DNA from: G963663525 sp963663525
Lineage (GTDB): Bacteria; Myxococcota_A; SURF-8; G963663525
Assembly: GCA_963663525.2 (NCBI GenBank)
Contig: CAXXHC010000001.1
Coordinates: 1,798,001 to 1,862,000 of the forward strand
Length of the DNA stretch: 64,000 nucleotides
Direction of reading: 5' to 3'
Shown piece after piece: positions 1-8,471 of the stretch (its first letter is position 1; every line of letters starts with the position of its first letter). The position numbers and the translations under genes are program-made. The notes beneath the pieces are model-generated. The model ran no database searches. It saw only the letters and a list, made by a program, of their open reading frames with translations, and was not told the origin of the DNA.

Positions 1-1
1 T

Positions 2-1309
2 AAGGCGGACGCCGTGGTCGTCGGGTCTGGGCCGGGTGGGGCGACGGTCGCCAGAGAACTCGCTCGCGCCGGGAAAAAAGTGCTGCTTGTCGAAAAGGGG
101 CGGCGGCACGAAATGCTGGGCAACCACCTGACCGGTCTGATGATCGCCGACAAAATGGGCCTGAGTTTCACCGAGGAAGGGTTGAACGTCGTGCGGGCGA
201 TTACGGCGGGTGGTTCGACGATCATGTATTGCGGAGCCGCCACCGAGCCGCCGGAATGGTTGAAGCGGGACTATGGCATCGATCTTTCTCCCTACGTCAA
301 TGAAATCATTGAGGAATTACACCTGGAGCCACTTCCCGACGAGTTGCTGGGCACCTCGTCGCACCGACTCATGGAAGCCGCCGACGCACGGGGCTACCGC
401 TTCGAAAAACTCCGTAAGTTCATCGATCCTGCCAAGTGTAAAAAACGGTGCGGCGGCACTTGTATGCTGGGGTGTCCCTACGGTGCCAAGTGGAGTTCCC
501 GCGCCTTCATCGACGACATGAAAGCGGCGGGCGGCGAATTCCTCAGCCGGACGGACGTACAGCACGTGAATATCCAAGATGGCCATGCTACCGGAATTCT
601 GGCCTCCACACCGTATGGACTGCTGGAAATCGAGGCGGATTGCGTGGTGTTGTCTGCTGGGGGACTGGGTACACCCTGCATCCTGCAAAAATCCGGCATA
701 CACGAAGCCGGGCGGGGGATGTTCCTCGATCCGCTGGTGTTCGTCACCGGGGTTTCACGTTTCGAGGGCACACCGCTGGGGCCGCCGATGTCCGTGGGTA
801 CCTACGAGCTGATGGAGGAAGGCATCCTGCTTTCCGACCTGATCGACCCCTGGGGCATGTGGCTGCTGATGGTGCTTTTGCATAACCCATTGAAGTTGCA
901 TCAGTTTTTCAGTTACCGGCGGCAGATGAGCCTGATGGTGAAAATCGGCGACACCCGCAACGGTTCGATTTCCCTCGATGGACGCATCACCAAGCCCATG
1001 GGAGAACTGGAGCGCTTTCGGCTCAATCGTGGGGCGGCGATCAGCCGGGAAATCCTCATCGAAGCCGGGTGCCACCCGGACAGCATCATCGTCGGTCCCG
1101 TGCGTGGGGCGCATCCCGGAGCGACCGCTCCCATCGGCGATATCGTGGACACCGACCTGCAAACGCGCATAAAAAACCTTTATGTTTCCGATGCTTCCGT
1201 GCTTCCCAAAGCGTTGGATCGTCCCCTGGTGCTGACGCTGATTTCGCTGGGCAGACGTCTTGCCGATCACCTGCTGGAACGCAAACGAAAAGATTTGGAA
1301 AATGTTTGA
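2..1309 (+). CDS. GMC-family FAD-dependent oxidoreductase (5' end outside window)
   Basis: Flavin-dependent alcohol/sugar-type oxidoreductase. The frame is open to the left edge, and the first visible residues already form the FAD-binding Rossmann strand (VVVGSGPGGATVARE), so probably only a few N-terminal residues are missing. A Cys cluster (C-x3-C-x3-C-x3-C, then PYGAKWS) lies about 140-160 residues in, a pattern I know from bacterial GMC proteins annotated as choline-dehydrogenase-like. The C-terminus has the GMC closing signature (SDASVLPKALDRP, then a Leu-rich helix, about residues 397-425). No signal peptide can be judged. Substrate unknown. The next gene has its own promoter, so this is the last gene of an upstream unit. 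Family confident; specificity not. Confidence 0.85.
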   Translation, partial: KADAVVVGSGPGGATVARELARAGKKVLLVEKGRRHEMLGNHLTGLMIADKMGLSFTEEGLNVVRAITAGGSTIMYCGAATEPPEWLKRDYGIDLSPYVNEIIEELHLEPLPDELLGTSSHRLMEAADARGYRFEKLRKFIDPAKCKKRCGGTCMLGCPYGAKWSSRAFIDDMKAAGGEFLSRTDVQHVNIQDGHATGILASTPYGLLEIEADCVVLSAGGLGTPCILQKSGIHEAGRGMFLDPLVFVTGVSRFEGTPLGPPMSVGTYELMEEGILLSDLIDPWGMWLLMVLLHNPLKLHQFFSYRRQMSLMVKIGDTRNGSISLDGRITKPMGELERFRLNRGAAISREILIEAGCHPDSIIVGPVRGAHPGATAPIGDIVDTDLQTRIKNLYVSDASVLPKALDRPLVLTLISLGRRLADHLLERKRKDLENV

Positions 1310-1387
1310 TCTTCGTGCAAAGTCGGCAAAAAAAGGTCAAAGTCCACAAAGGATTGAAAAACCGACCATGAAAGAGATCTTCCCGAG

Positions 1388-1417
1388 TTGACAAGGGCAG
1401 GTCGGTTTCATTAATCT
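1388..1417 (+). promoter_or_regulatory. Predicted sigma70-type promoter for the 1452 lipoprotein
   Basis: A perfect -35 TTGACA (1388-1393) and a -10 TAATCT (1412-1417) are separated by 18 bp, about 35 bp upstream of the ATG at 1452. Seen in sequence; activity is inferred. Confidence 0.6.
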
Positions 1418-1451
1418 AACATCAACATATTGCATCCATTGGAGTTTCGTC

Positions 1452-3275
1452 ATGAATCAGCGGACTGCATTTTTCGTTCTGCTGTGCCTTGTTGGCTTGA
1501 TCGCTTTTACTTTCGGGGGGTGTTTCGAGACCGACACCACGGAATTCATCAATGGAAACGGCGATAACGACTCGGATGGCAGTGACGAGACGCCCACTTC
1601 CTATTACGGATGCCAAAGCAATCTCGATTGCAGCCGTGGCCAGACCTGTTTCAACGGCGAGTGCCGAACCGCCTGTACCAGCGCCGCCAACTGCGATTAC
1701 GGCGAAATCTGCCGGAACACTATTTGTTCTCCGGCAGGGACGTCTGTGGTCAGTTGCGCGACGACCGGCCAGTGCTTGAATGGTCGAACCTGTGTCAATG
1801 GTTGGTGCCGAATGTACTGCGATTACGATCGGGAGTGCGCCACCGGTGAAGTCTGTAGAGCCAGGCTTTGTTCCGCATCCGTCGATTGTCTGGTGGATAC
1901 TCAGTGCCCACGAGGTCAGGAATGCTACCGGAACGTCTGCTTCCAGTCCTGTGACACGGCGAATCCGTGCACGACGCTTGGGTACGATTGTAACGGTCAG
2001 ATCTGTGTCTCGGATTCGAGCACGGACGGCGACGTGGATGAGGACGATGGCCTCGAAATCGACCAGGACAGTGCGGAGGCGGACGATCCTCCCTCCTGTG
2101 AAGAACTTTGCGATGGGCGCTGCGGAGACTATCAAGACTGCGACTGCGGAGGGTGTCAGGATGGCGAGGTCTGCAACAGCAATCGTTGCCTTCCGGATAC
2201 GGTTTGCACCTCCAACGCCCAGTGTGGAGATTTGGAGTGCGGCACGTGGTCCGAGTGCCGGAATTTCGCGACGCAGTGTGCCACCACGGGGCGGAAATAT
2301 CGGGACTGCGTGGAGCCCTACTGCGACGACGGCGGCTGCTTTGCGGATGAATACGAGCAATACGAGGCGTGTGCGCGAGACACGGATGGATTTTCCTGCG
2401 ACGCCGGTTCGGGGTACGGGTCGGGTGCCTGTTATGAGGGCGAATGCATCGCCATCACGCCGGACGAGGATGAAGTGGACGAGCCCCTCTGTCCCTTCCC
2501 TACCATTGAGGGACCATATTCTGCGGATACGGGGAGCACGGTGACGTTGGAGTTGCAGATTTCCGGGGGAGACGAAGACTCAATCGATCAAATCCGCTGG
2601 AATTTTGTCCAAACGCCAGTGGAGGTCAACAGTATCCACCTGACGGATTCAAGCGGCGAGAGCATCGAAAACACCTGGACGGGTGTAACTTCCGTAAATT
2701 TTGTATCGTTGGTTCCGGGAACCTACATTGTGATGGCGGAAATCAAGTGGGCCGACGCCGGTTGTTCGGACAGCACAAGGCAGCACGTCGTCGGATTGGA
2801 TACCGACATTCCATTGCAACTCAAGATTCTTTGGACGAATGCCGGAAACGATTTCGATGTCCATCTCGTGAGGGACGGCGGAACGTTCTCGCGAGGCAAT
2901 GCCAACAATCTCACGGATTGTCACTGGACGAACTGTACTCCGGCCAAAACTCCGTTGGACTGGGGAGAAAGCGGAACAGGTGGAAATCCCTTGCTGGTGG
3001 TTGATGATATTCAAGGAAGCGGTCCCGAAATCATCGAGGTTCAAGCCCCTCTGGAGGACGGTACATACTTGTTTGCAGTGGAATGGTATTCCGGCACTGC
3101 GGCTGATATGGTTCAGGGGTGGGTTTATTCCTACGGACAGCGACTGTTTTTCGGTACGGGCGATCAGTTCACGGCAGCGCAATATCATTGGAACGCGGCG
3201 AATATTATTGTGACGAACGGTGTGCCGAGCGTTTCTGATCTGGACACCTACGAAGCGTCCCAGTCTTCGCAATAG
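1452..3275 (+). CDS. Cys-rich lipoprotein with C-terminal YfaP-like domain
   Basis: Predicted lipoprotein of 607 aa. A signal peptide ends in a lipobox (TFGGC, Cys24), followed by an acidic low-complexity linker. Residues about 55-190 hold repeated short Cys modules of the C-x4-QC-x3-G-x2-C type (Dickkopf/EGF-like spacing). A second acidic linker (about 190-215) precedes another Cys-rich block to about residue 340. A PKD/Ig-like segment spans about 345-450. The last part (about 455-560), with LQLKILWTNAGNDFDVHL and a later LLVVDDIQGSGPE motif, resembles the YfaP/DUF2135 domain of secreted proteins. It is probably an outer-membrane or surface protein of unknown ligand. SD-like GGAG precedes the ATG. 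Convergent with the next gene across a hairpin at 3307. Confidence 0.85.
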   Translation: MNQRTAFFVLLCLVGLIAFTFGGCFETDTTEFINGNGDNDSDGSDETPTSYYGCQSNLDCSRGQTCFNGECRTACTSAANCDYGEICRNTICSPAGTSVVSCATTGQCLNGRTCVNGWCRMYCDYDRECATGEVCRARLCSASVDCLVDTQCPRGQECYRNVCFQSCDTANPCTTLGYDCNGQICVSDSSTDGDVDEDDGLEIDQDSAEADDPPSCEELCDGRCGDYQDCDCGGCQDGEVCNSNRCLPDTVCTSNAQCGDLECGTWSECRNFATQCATTGRKYRDCVEPYCDDGGCFADEYEQYEACARDTDGFSCDAGSGYGSGACYEGECIAITPDEDEVDEPLCPFPTIEGPYSADTGSTVTLELQISGGDEDSIDQIRWNFVQTPVEVNSIHLTDSSGESIENTWTGVTSVNFVSLVPGTYIVMAEIKWADAGCSDSTRQHVVGLDTDIPLQLKILWTNAGNDFDVHLVRDGGTFSRGNANNLTDCHWTNCTPAKTPLDWGESGTGGNPLLVVDDIQGSGPEIIEVQAPLEDGTYLFAVEWYSGTAADMVQGWVYSYGQRLFFGTGDQFTAAQYHWNAANIIVTNGVPSVSDLDTYEASQSSQ

Positions 3276-3306
3276 CAGTCTAACTTGCTGAAATGAATCG
3301 ATTTTT

Positions 3307-3336
3307 AGGCGCTCAAACGAATGTCTTAGAGCGCCT
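3307..3336. terminator. Hairpin between convergent genes
   Basis: A perfect 8-bp stem (AGGCGCTC / GAGCGCCT, 3307-3314 and 3329-3336) has a 14-nt loop. It lies between the stop of the 1452 gene and the end of the leftward 3348 gene. The downstream U-tract is weak on both strands, so it may act as a bidirectional but imperfect terminator. Confidence 0.5.
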
Positions 3337-3347
3337 TGTTCTCTCTG

Positions 3348-4703
3348 TTACCTCTCGCTGCTCGACGGTAGCCCGGAGGTTTCCACAAGCGCCATCAACA
3401 CCGCCCCGACACCGTAGGAAATGTCGTCTTTTTGCGTTAAATCGGCGTAATATTCATAGGTGCCGACGCTAGTCGGCCCGGAAATTCCCGTGATGACCGG
3501 ACGGTTCTGGGAGTCTCGCTCGATGCGGGAGAGCACGCCTTCCATCGCTTTTTCGATCACCGGCAGGATGGCGTCGTCCCGGAAGCCGTAGCGATACGCC
3601 TTGGCCATACCGATGGAAAACAGCGCCGCCACGCTGGTTTCGAGGTAGTTTTCAGGTTCTTCTTCGCCTCCCGCCGGGCGGTTCATGATGGTGTGCCACA
3701 GCCCGGTTTCTTCGTCCTGGTACTCCAGGAACGCCGCCACCTGCTTGTCCAGGGCTTCTCGGATGGAGGGCACCGTCTCCCCGCGATCGTATCGCACTCG
3801 CAGGTGGTCGTATCCCGCCGCCGTGACCCAGGCGTTGCCACGTCCCCAGTACACGTTGTCGGTTTGTTCGTAAATGGTATAGATTGCGTGTTTGTAGAAG
3901 CCCGATTCTTCCTGCAAGAGGTCGGTAAACACGTTGAACTGGTAGACATATTCGTCCAGCGCCCCGTCGTCGTCGGCGTACTCGCCCCAGCCCGTCAGCA
4001 CGTTGCCGAACATGAACAGCGAATCCACCCATAGCGTAACGCCCAGGGCGTCCCAGGTTCCCAGGTGATTCAGGCCGCCTTCCTCGGTACGCAACGCACG
4101 CCGGTACAGGTAGTCGAAGGCGTCGTCCAACACCGCCCGGTATTTTTCCTCGCCGGTTTCCCGTAGCAGAAACAGGGCCAGGGAGGAGGGCGCGCACTTG
4201 TCGCTCGATTCCATCATGTAGCCGATTTGCATGTGGTGATCGATGTATTTCCGGATGTAGTCAAGGTATTCCGCCTTCTGCGTGACGCGGTAGACGGCGG
4301 CCACGCCGAGCATCATCACCGCCTCACCCCAGTCCCACTCGACGTCTTCGGCGGCGTGCAGCGCGATCTGCTTGTCCACGATCTCTTGCGCCAACTGGAT
4401 GTTTTCGGAATCCGGTGCTCTTTTTTCGCGGTGGCAGGCGTCGTCCGGCGGCTGGTTTTCCTCGCAGTAATCGAAGGGATTGCGGGACTCCGAAATCGTT
4501 TCGATCACGGGAAGATATTGGGCGAGCACGTCCCAGTCTCCCTCACGCTCTTCGGAAAGGTCGTCTTCTTGCACGAATTCGGCTTCGGAATCGAGGTCGC
4601 CGCCTTCGGCGGGGGAATTGTCCGAGCTTCCGCACGCCACGAAACACCACGTGAGAAGCAGAAAAATTCCTCCGATCCACCCTTTGAATGCTGCTTTTCG
4701 CAC
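3348..4703 (-). CDS. GH88/GH105-like glycosyl hydrolase lipoprotein
   Basis: About 451 aa. The fold is predicted as an (alpha/alpha)6 barrel of the unsaturated glycuronyl / rhamnogalacturonyl hydrolase type (GH88/GH105). Family-like signatures are WDWGEAVMMLGVAAVYRV (near residue 120), LWVDSLFMFGNVL, VYWGRGNAWVTAA and a late NYLETSVAALFSIG. The role would be cleavage of unsaturated uronic-acid disaccharides from pectin or glycosaminoglycan-like polymers. The signal peptide ends in a lipobox (CFVAC), followed by an acidic linker. I chose GTG 4703 because AGGAG (4711-4715) lies 7 nt upstream; the longer frame from 4775 adds a non-signal-like extension. No other polysaccharide-utilisation genes are adjacent. 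Family likely; substrate unknown. Confidence 0.75.
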   Translation of the reverse strand: MRKAAFKGWIGGIFLLLTWCFVACGSSDNSPAEGGDLDSEAEFVQEDDLSEEREGDWDVLAQYLPVIETISESRNPFDYCEENQPPDDACHREKRAPDSENIQLAQEIVDKQIALHAAEDVEWDWGEAVMMLGVAAVYRVTQKAEYLDYIRKYIDHHMQIGYMMESSDKCAPSSLALFLLRETGEEKYRAVLDDAFDYLYRRALRTEEGGLNHLGTWDALGVTLWVDSLFMFGNVLTGWGEYADDDGALDEYVYQFNVFTDLLQEESGFYKHAIYTIYEQTDNVYWGRGNAWVTAAGYDHLRVRYDRGETVPSIREALDKQVAAFLEYQDEETGLWHTIMNRPAGGEEEPENYLETSVAALFSIGMAKAYRYGFRDDAILPVIEKAMEGVLSRIERDSQNRPVITGISGPTSVGTYEYYADLTQKDDISYGVGAVLMALVETSGLPSSSER

Positions 4704-4862
4704 CACAATACTCCTGTACGGCTGATGATCCTGTTCCCGGATTCGAGTAAAGCATAACTTTTTTTTAAAATCCATGCATTTCCGTCCCGTTCGGGATCTC
4801 CAAATGCATCACAAAATGGTGCAAATAGTTCCAAGATTGTTGAAATTTTCATTTACTTGGTT

Positions 4863-4952
4863 GTAGCGGCGAGGCGTAAGCCCGCCGAAAAGAGGGATTG
4901 GAGGGCATAAAAGCAACTTTCAAAAGACGGCGGGCTTATGCCTCGCCGCTAC
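4863..4952. repeat. Long inverted repeat, 25-bp arms
   Basis: Arms 4863-4887 and 4928-4952 (starting GTAGCGGCGAGGC) are inverted copies with a single mismatch and a 40-bp spacer. A second, offset inverted pair (AGCAACTTT 4912-4920 / AAAGTTGCT 4971-4979) overlaps it. It sits in the 379-bp gap between the divergent genes starting at 4703 and 5083, so it is not a terminator of either. It is a REP/MITE-like intergenic palindrome. The rest of the gap is AT-rich and holds the 5083 promoter. Confidence 0.8.
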
Positions 4953-5016
4953 GAAAAAGAAGATTTTACAAAAGTTGCTGCATTTTGTGATGTACCCGTA
5001 TCATCTTTCGCCCGGC

Positions 5017-5046
5017 TTGACACCTGAAACCCCGCTGAAGTACCCT
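5017..5046 (+). promoter_or_regulatory. Predicted promoter for the 5083-7304 unit
   Basis: TTGACA (5017-5022), an 18-bp spacer and a weak -10 TACCCT (5041-5046) lie about 37 bp upstream of the ATG at 5083. Confidence 0.45.
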
Positions 5047-5082
5047 GTAGGACAGCCTCGTACTCTTTTCAAGGAGATCGTC

Positions 5083-6348
5083 ATGCGTTACGCATCGTTT
5101 CTCTGGCTGATTTGCCTCCCGGTGTTTCTGTTGTCCTGCGACCCGCTGAATTCCGGGTTGGGAGCGAATACCGTGGGAAGACTCTGCGACGCCCAAAATG
5201 GCTGTTCCTTCGGGGAATACTGCCTGATGTATGGAGAAAGCTGTTCCGAAAGCGGTTCCTGCACCGCGATGGCCTCCTGCGTGCCGTCGTATTGCTCCTC
5301 CACGAGCGATTGCGGCAACCCGACATCGATCAAATGCTGCTCGGGAACCTGCATGGACAAAGACGCCACCTGCAACGCCGCCTGTTCCACAAGCGACGAC
5401 TGCTCCGGCGGCATCTGCCTGGCCGGAAGCTGTATCGATATTCCGGGACTGACCGACAAGCAATGCGAAACCTCCGAAGACTGCTCGGATGGTGGAATAT
5501 GCTACAACAACCGCTGCGTCGAGGATGTCGGCGTGGACGGTGGTCAGTGCGATTCCAGCGAGGATTGCGGCGAAGACGGGCAGTGCGTGTTCGGTTTCTG
5601 CGTGTCGTCGGAGGACGCCGAGAACGCCGATATTTCGGAGCGTGAGTGCGAAAGCGCCGAAGATTGTGTGGGAAATCAGGCCTGCCTGTTTGGCTACTGC
5701 ATCGGCACCGACATGGAATGCGAAACCGAGGACGACTGTATGCCGGGACAGGAATGTATCGATGGGGTTTGCAACGGCGATGTGGAGTTGCATTGCCTGT
5801 ACACCGTCGATTGTCCTACCGGATATGCTTGTATCGATGGGATTTGCGGGTCGGCGTTTGCCGGAGCCTGTACTCCGGAATTGTTCGGGGCCGACTGTCC
5901 CGCCGGATTCTATTGCAGGGAGCGGATCTGCGTGCATTGGGACTACCGCAGTTGCGAGGATGATTCGGGTTGTATCGGTGGTATGCGCTGCATCGCCGGG
6001 TTGTGTATGCCGGAGGGCGACATGCAGAGTTGCGAGAGCCATGAGGATTGCGGCGAGGGTCGAAGCTGTATTGCGAATACCTGCATCGATACCGGGGACA
6101 TCGAAGTCCCCGACACCTGCGAATCGGAATGGGATTGCGATATCGGCCAGTATTGTATCGCCGGGATGTGTCTGGGGACGTCTTTTATGACGGGAGGCCC
6201 CTGCATGTCGAGCGCCGACTGCAACGGTGGGATTTGCCTGGGCGGAACCTGTTTCCTCGACGGACCGGCGGACCGCTGTACCCTCGACATGGACTGCGAG
6301 GTCGGGGAAGAATGCATCTTTGGATATTGCGTAGGTACAGGGGACTAG
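5083..6348 (+). CDS. Cys-rich repeat lipoprotein
   Basis: Predicted surface lipoprotein of 421 aa. The signal peptide ends in a lipobox (FLLSC, Cys19). Almost all of the mature protein is a tandem series of about 30-residue modules of the form C-x4-DC-x3-G-x2-C-x2-G-x-C (for example CESAEDCVGNQACLFGYC), similar to Dickkopf-N-type Cys-rich repeats in myxobacterial-type secreted proteins. A strong AAGGAG at 5071-5076 fixes the start at 5083 rather than an in-frame ATG at 4975. Ligand or partner unknown. The stop codon abuts the ATG of the NUDIX gene, suggesting co-transcription. The repeated Cys codons leave a long open frame on the opposite strand that I regard as spurious. Confidence 0.85.
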   Translation: MRYASFLWLICLPVFLLSCDPLNSGLGANTVGRLCDAQNGCSFGEYCLMYGESCSESGSCTAMASCVPSYCSSTSDCGNPTSIKCCSGTCMDKDATCNAACSTSDDCSGGICLAGSCIDIPGLTDKQCETSEDCSDGGICYNNRCVEDVGVDGGQCDSSEDCGEDGQCVFGFCVSSEDAENADISERECESAEDCVGNQACLFGYCIGTDMECETEDDCMPGQECIDGVCNGDVELHCLYTVDCPTGYACIDGICGSAFAGACTPELFGADCPAGFYCRERICVHWDYRSCEDDSGCIGGMRCIAGLCMPEGDMQSCESHEDCGEGRSCIANTCIDTGDIEVPDTCESEWDCDIGQYCIAGMCLGTSFMTGGPCMSSADCNGGICLGGTCFLDGPADRCTLDMDCEVGEECIFGYCVGTGD

Positions 6349-6819
6349 ATGGGAAAAGCGCCGAATCCCGATTCTTTCAACGAAATCAAGGAATTACCTG
6401 TTGTTGTCGGATTCCTCGTTCGTGGAAACGAGGTGCTTTTGCTGCGTCGTAGCGACAACATGCCGTCTTTTCCCCACCGTTGGGGCGGGGTGCACGGTTT
6501 TCTGGATATCGATGACCCCCTGGAGCAGACATTTCAGGAAATCGAGGAGGAGACGGGGATTGTTAGGGAAAAACTGACGCTTTTAGGCAAACTCGAACCA
6601 CGTTGCTACGCCGACAACAGTCGGGACGATCGTTGCTGGAAAGTGTTCACATTTCTATTTGAAGTCTCGCTCAAAGCCGAGATTCGACTCGACTGGGAGA
6701 ACGACGATTACCTGTGGATTTCTCCCTTGCATCTTTCGCGCTACACGACCATGCCCCACCTCGGGGAATTGTTCGAAGCGGTGGTACGTGAGTCGCGGTA
6801 CAGTTTCGATCTTCCATGA
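6349..6819 (+). CDS. NUDIX hydrolase
   Basis: 156 aa; hydrolyses a nucleoside-diphosphate-linked substrate, probably in the cytoplasm. The Nudix box lies at about residues 45-70 (GGVHGFLD, then QEIEEETGI). The metal-binding Glu cluster of REUXEE is kept, but the usual Arg is Gln and the spacing from the leading Gly is slightly altered, so the substrate cannot be guessed. The ATG directly follows the TAG of the lipoprotein gene. Its likely ribosome site (AGGGG) lies inside the end of that gene, so translation is probably coupled. Confidence 0.85.
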   Translation: MGKAPNPDSFNEIKELPVVVGFLVRGNEVLLLRRSDNMPSFPHRWGGVHGFLDIDDPLEQTFQEIEEETGIVREKLTLLGKLEPRCYADNSRDDRCWKVFTFLFEVSLKAEIRLDWENDDYLWISPLHLSRYTTMPHLGELFEAVVRESRYSFDLP

Positions 6820-6896
6820 GAAAAAGCCGTTGCGGATTTTACGAAAATCGTTATGTTTTATAAAAAGCGAACCCCAGTGATTCAAAGGAGTTGTTC

Positions 6897-7304
6897 ATGG
6901 TCAAGAAAATCGATCACATTGCCGTCGCCGTAAAAGATCTCGACGAGGCCGCGAAATTCTATACCGAGGTTCTTGGGTTGGAAATGGGTGGTGTCGAGGA
7001 AGTCGCCTCCCAGAAAGTCAAGGTGGCTTTCTTCAATATCGGAGACACCCGCATCGAACTGGTGCAGCCGTTGGACGATAGCTCCGGCATCGCCAAAGCC
7101 ATCGCCAAACGCGGTCCCGGATTGCACCACATTGCCCTCGAAGTCGAGGATGTCAACGGCGATCTCGAACGGCTGAGCAATCAGGACGTGCCTCTGGTGG
7201 ACAAAACCGGCAGACCGGGCGCGCACGATACCACCGTGGGCTTTTTACATCCCAAGGCGGCCAGCGGGGTGCTGGTCGAATTGGTCGAACACCCGAAAAA
7301 ATAA
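6897..7304 (+). CDS. mce: Methylmalonyl-CoA epimerase
   Basis: 135 aa. It interconverts (R)- and (S)-methylmalonyl-CoA in the propionate/succinate branch (propionyl-CoA use, odd-chain fatty acid and branched amino-acid breakdown). This is a vicinal-oxygen-chelate fold protein. The metal-site motifs are visible: KKIDHIAVAV near the N-terminus (His), IELVQPL, GPGLHHIALEV (His) and GVLVELVEHP at the C-terminus (Glu). The start is ATG 6897, six bases after AAGGAG (6885-6890); an upstream in-frame TTG at 6891 would lie too close to that site. No mutase or carboxylase subunits are nearby in this window. Confidence 0.93.
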   Translation: MVKKIDHIAVAVKDLDEAAKFYTEVLGLEMGGVEEVASQKVKVAFFNIGDTRIELVQPLDDSSGIAKAIAKRGPGLHHIALEVEDVNGDLERLSNQDVPLVDKTGRPGAHDTTVGFLHPKAASGVLVELVEHPKK

Positions 7305-7324
7305 GCAATAATTTCCTTTATTAA

Positions 7325-7343
7325 GGAATTTTCGCAAAATTCC
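7325..7343 (+). terminator. Weak hairpin after mce
   Basis: A perfect 8-bp stem GGAATTTT / AAAATTCC with a 3-nt loop lies 20 bp after the mce stop. It is AT-rich and has only a partial T-run, so termination is likely inefficient. Confidence 0.35.
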
Positions 7344-7399
7344 GATTTCTTGTTCCGCTTCTCGTGGGAGAGCGGAGTGTTCCTTCCTGGAGGCAATCC

Positions 7400-8131
7400 A
7401 TGCAAGTCCGTGCGTTCGTTTTCGTGGTTCTGTTGATGATGTTTGCGATGGCTTCCTGCTCGAAAAAGAAGGAAGCTGCGCCGTCCGAGCCTTCTCCTGC
7501 CGCAAAAGCCCTGGATAAGAAGGCCGTTTCCATCGCCAAAAAAGGCGAAATGCTTGGAAAGAAGGTCGGCGCCCACAACAGCGTGACACTCTCCAGGTCT
7601 TTCGGTGGCGTCCCCGAGAGGGTGGCCAATGCTCCGATGGGCACTCCGAAATTGTTTGTGCGCCAAGCGAAGACCCTGAACGAAGTACCCGTCACCGCGC
7701 CGGTGGAATACCTGAAAACACAGCAGGATCGGTTGCTTACGTGTTGTTCCGAACACCTGAAAGCAGACCGGCGGACGATCAACTTCCTGACGCGCATCGA
7801 ATTGAGCGACCAGGGCAAACCGGTGACGGTTCGGACGCAGACGTTCCGCTCGACTTCCGAAACGTTCAAGCGATGCATCGAAGGAGAACTGTCGGGTATC
7901 TCGTTTCCTCCCAAAGAAAGTGTCGATGAAAAAGAGTTTCCCCGCGTTTTTCGCGTCGCGATGGTCTGCCAGGACTCCTCGGTCAGTCAAGGAATCGGAA
8001 CGTCTACGCCTTCCGGGATCGAAGCCCGCAAAGACCCGAAAAAAGCCCCCGCAAGAAAACTGTTGAAGATGCAGCCCCGCAAAGGCAAATTCAAAACCGA
8101 CGACAAAACCGAAGAAAAAACCATCGAATAG
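7400..8131 (+). CDS. Lipoprotein with AgmX/TonB-like C-terminal pattern
   Basis: 243 aa. The signal peptide ends in a lipobox (AMASC, Cys20) followed by a Lys-rich stretch. The central part (about residues 105-195) has paired cysteines and the pattern LTCCSEHLK ... FKRCIEGELSGISFPP, recalling AgmX/PglI-type TonB-like C-terminal domains of gliding and other myxobacterial proteins (a Cys, a hydrophobic strand region, then a C-x-n-FP motif). The C-terminus is Lys/Glu-rich. Start set at ATG 7400 behind CTGGAGG; the longer frame from 7364 has no signal peptide at its own N-terminus. Family assignment is pattern-based and tentative; lipoprotein status is secure. Confidence 0.75.
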   Translation: MQVRAFVFVVLLMMFAMASCSKKKEAAPSEPSPAAKALDKKAVSIAKKGEMLGKKVGAHNSVTLSRSFGGVPERVANAPMGTPKLFVRQAKTLNEVPVTAPVEYLKTQQDRLLTCCSEHLKADRRTINFLTRIELSDQGKPVTVRTQTFRSTSETFKRCIEGELSGISFPPKESVDEKEFPRVFRVAMVCQDSSVSQGIGTSTPSGIEARKDPKKAPARKLLKMQPRKGKFKTDDKTEEKTIE

Positions 8132-8144
8132 CTTTTCGGTTCGC

Positions 8145-8209
8145 GTAGGTTGGGCAAATTTCTTGCCCGACACTGCCAAGGTGTTGGGCTAAAAATTAGC
8201 CCGACCTAC
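8145..8209. repeat. Imperfect palindrome (REP-like), possible terminator
   Basis: Arms 8145-8173 and 8181-8209 pair at 24 of 29 positions around a 7-nt loop. The ends read GTAGGTTGGGC ... GCCCGACCTAC, a form reminiscent of dispersed intergenic palindromes in many bacteria. It lies 13 bp after the stop of the 7400 lipoprotein, between convergent genes, and could stop transcription from both sides. Confidence 0.75.
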
Positions 8210-8267
8210 TTGTATAACCTATAGAAATTACAACACTTCTCAACTTGTGACCAGTAGGAAGCCCAGC

Positions 8268-8447
8268 TAACCCGTATAATTCATGAAGAATCTACTGCGA
8301 CTTGAAAATCCTCGATCTTTCACTTGTTTCCCGATTTTCATCCTCGACAGACTGTAAAGTATGCCTGCGGGTGAAAATCGGTCCAACTTCATGAAATATC
8401 TTCGGTTTTCGGCGTCTCGCTACGATCCTCATGAATAATGCGGGCTA
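8268..8447 (+). repeat. 180-bp palindromic element, copy A (MITE-like)
   Basis: First of three copies. It begins TAACCCG and ends with the near-inverted CGGGCTA. It differs from copy C (30440) at only four positions by my alignment. The whole element folds on itself: outer arms around TTCATGA/TCATGAA, inner arms GATTTTCATCC / GGGTGAAAATC, loop of about 25 nt. No reading frame of note. It fills most of the gap between the convergent genes ending at 8131 and 8472. Orientation is arbitrary. Confidence 0.88.
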
Positions 8448-8471
8448 AAATGCAACCCCTTCAGGGGGACT

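Noticed and set aside
1422..2360. 312-aa open frame on the minus strand over the 1452 lipoprotein
   Set aside because: Antisense to a strongly supported lipoprotein; low-complexity Ala/Val-rich composition produced by Cys/Gly-rich codons on the other strand; no ribosome site.
4966..6042. 358-aa minus-strand frame over the 5083 gene
   Set aside because: Shadow of the Cys-repeat codons; no start signal, no recognisable content.
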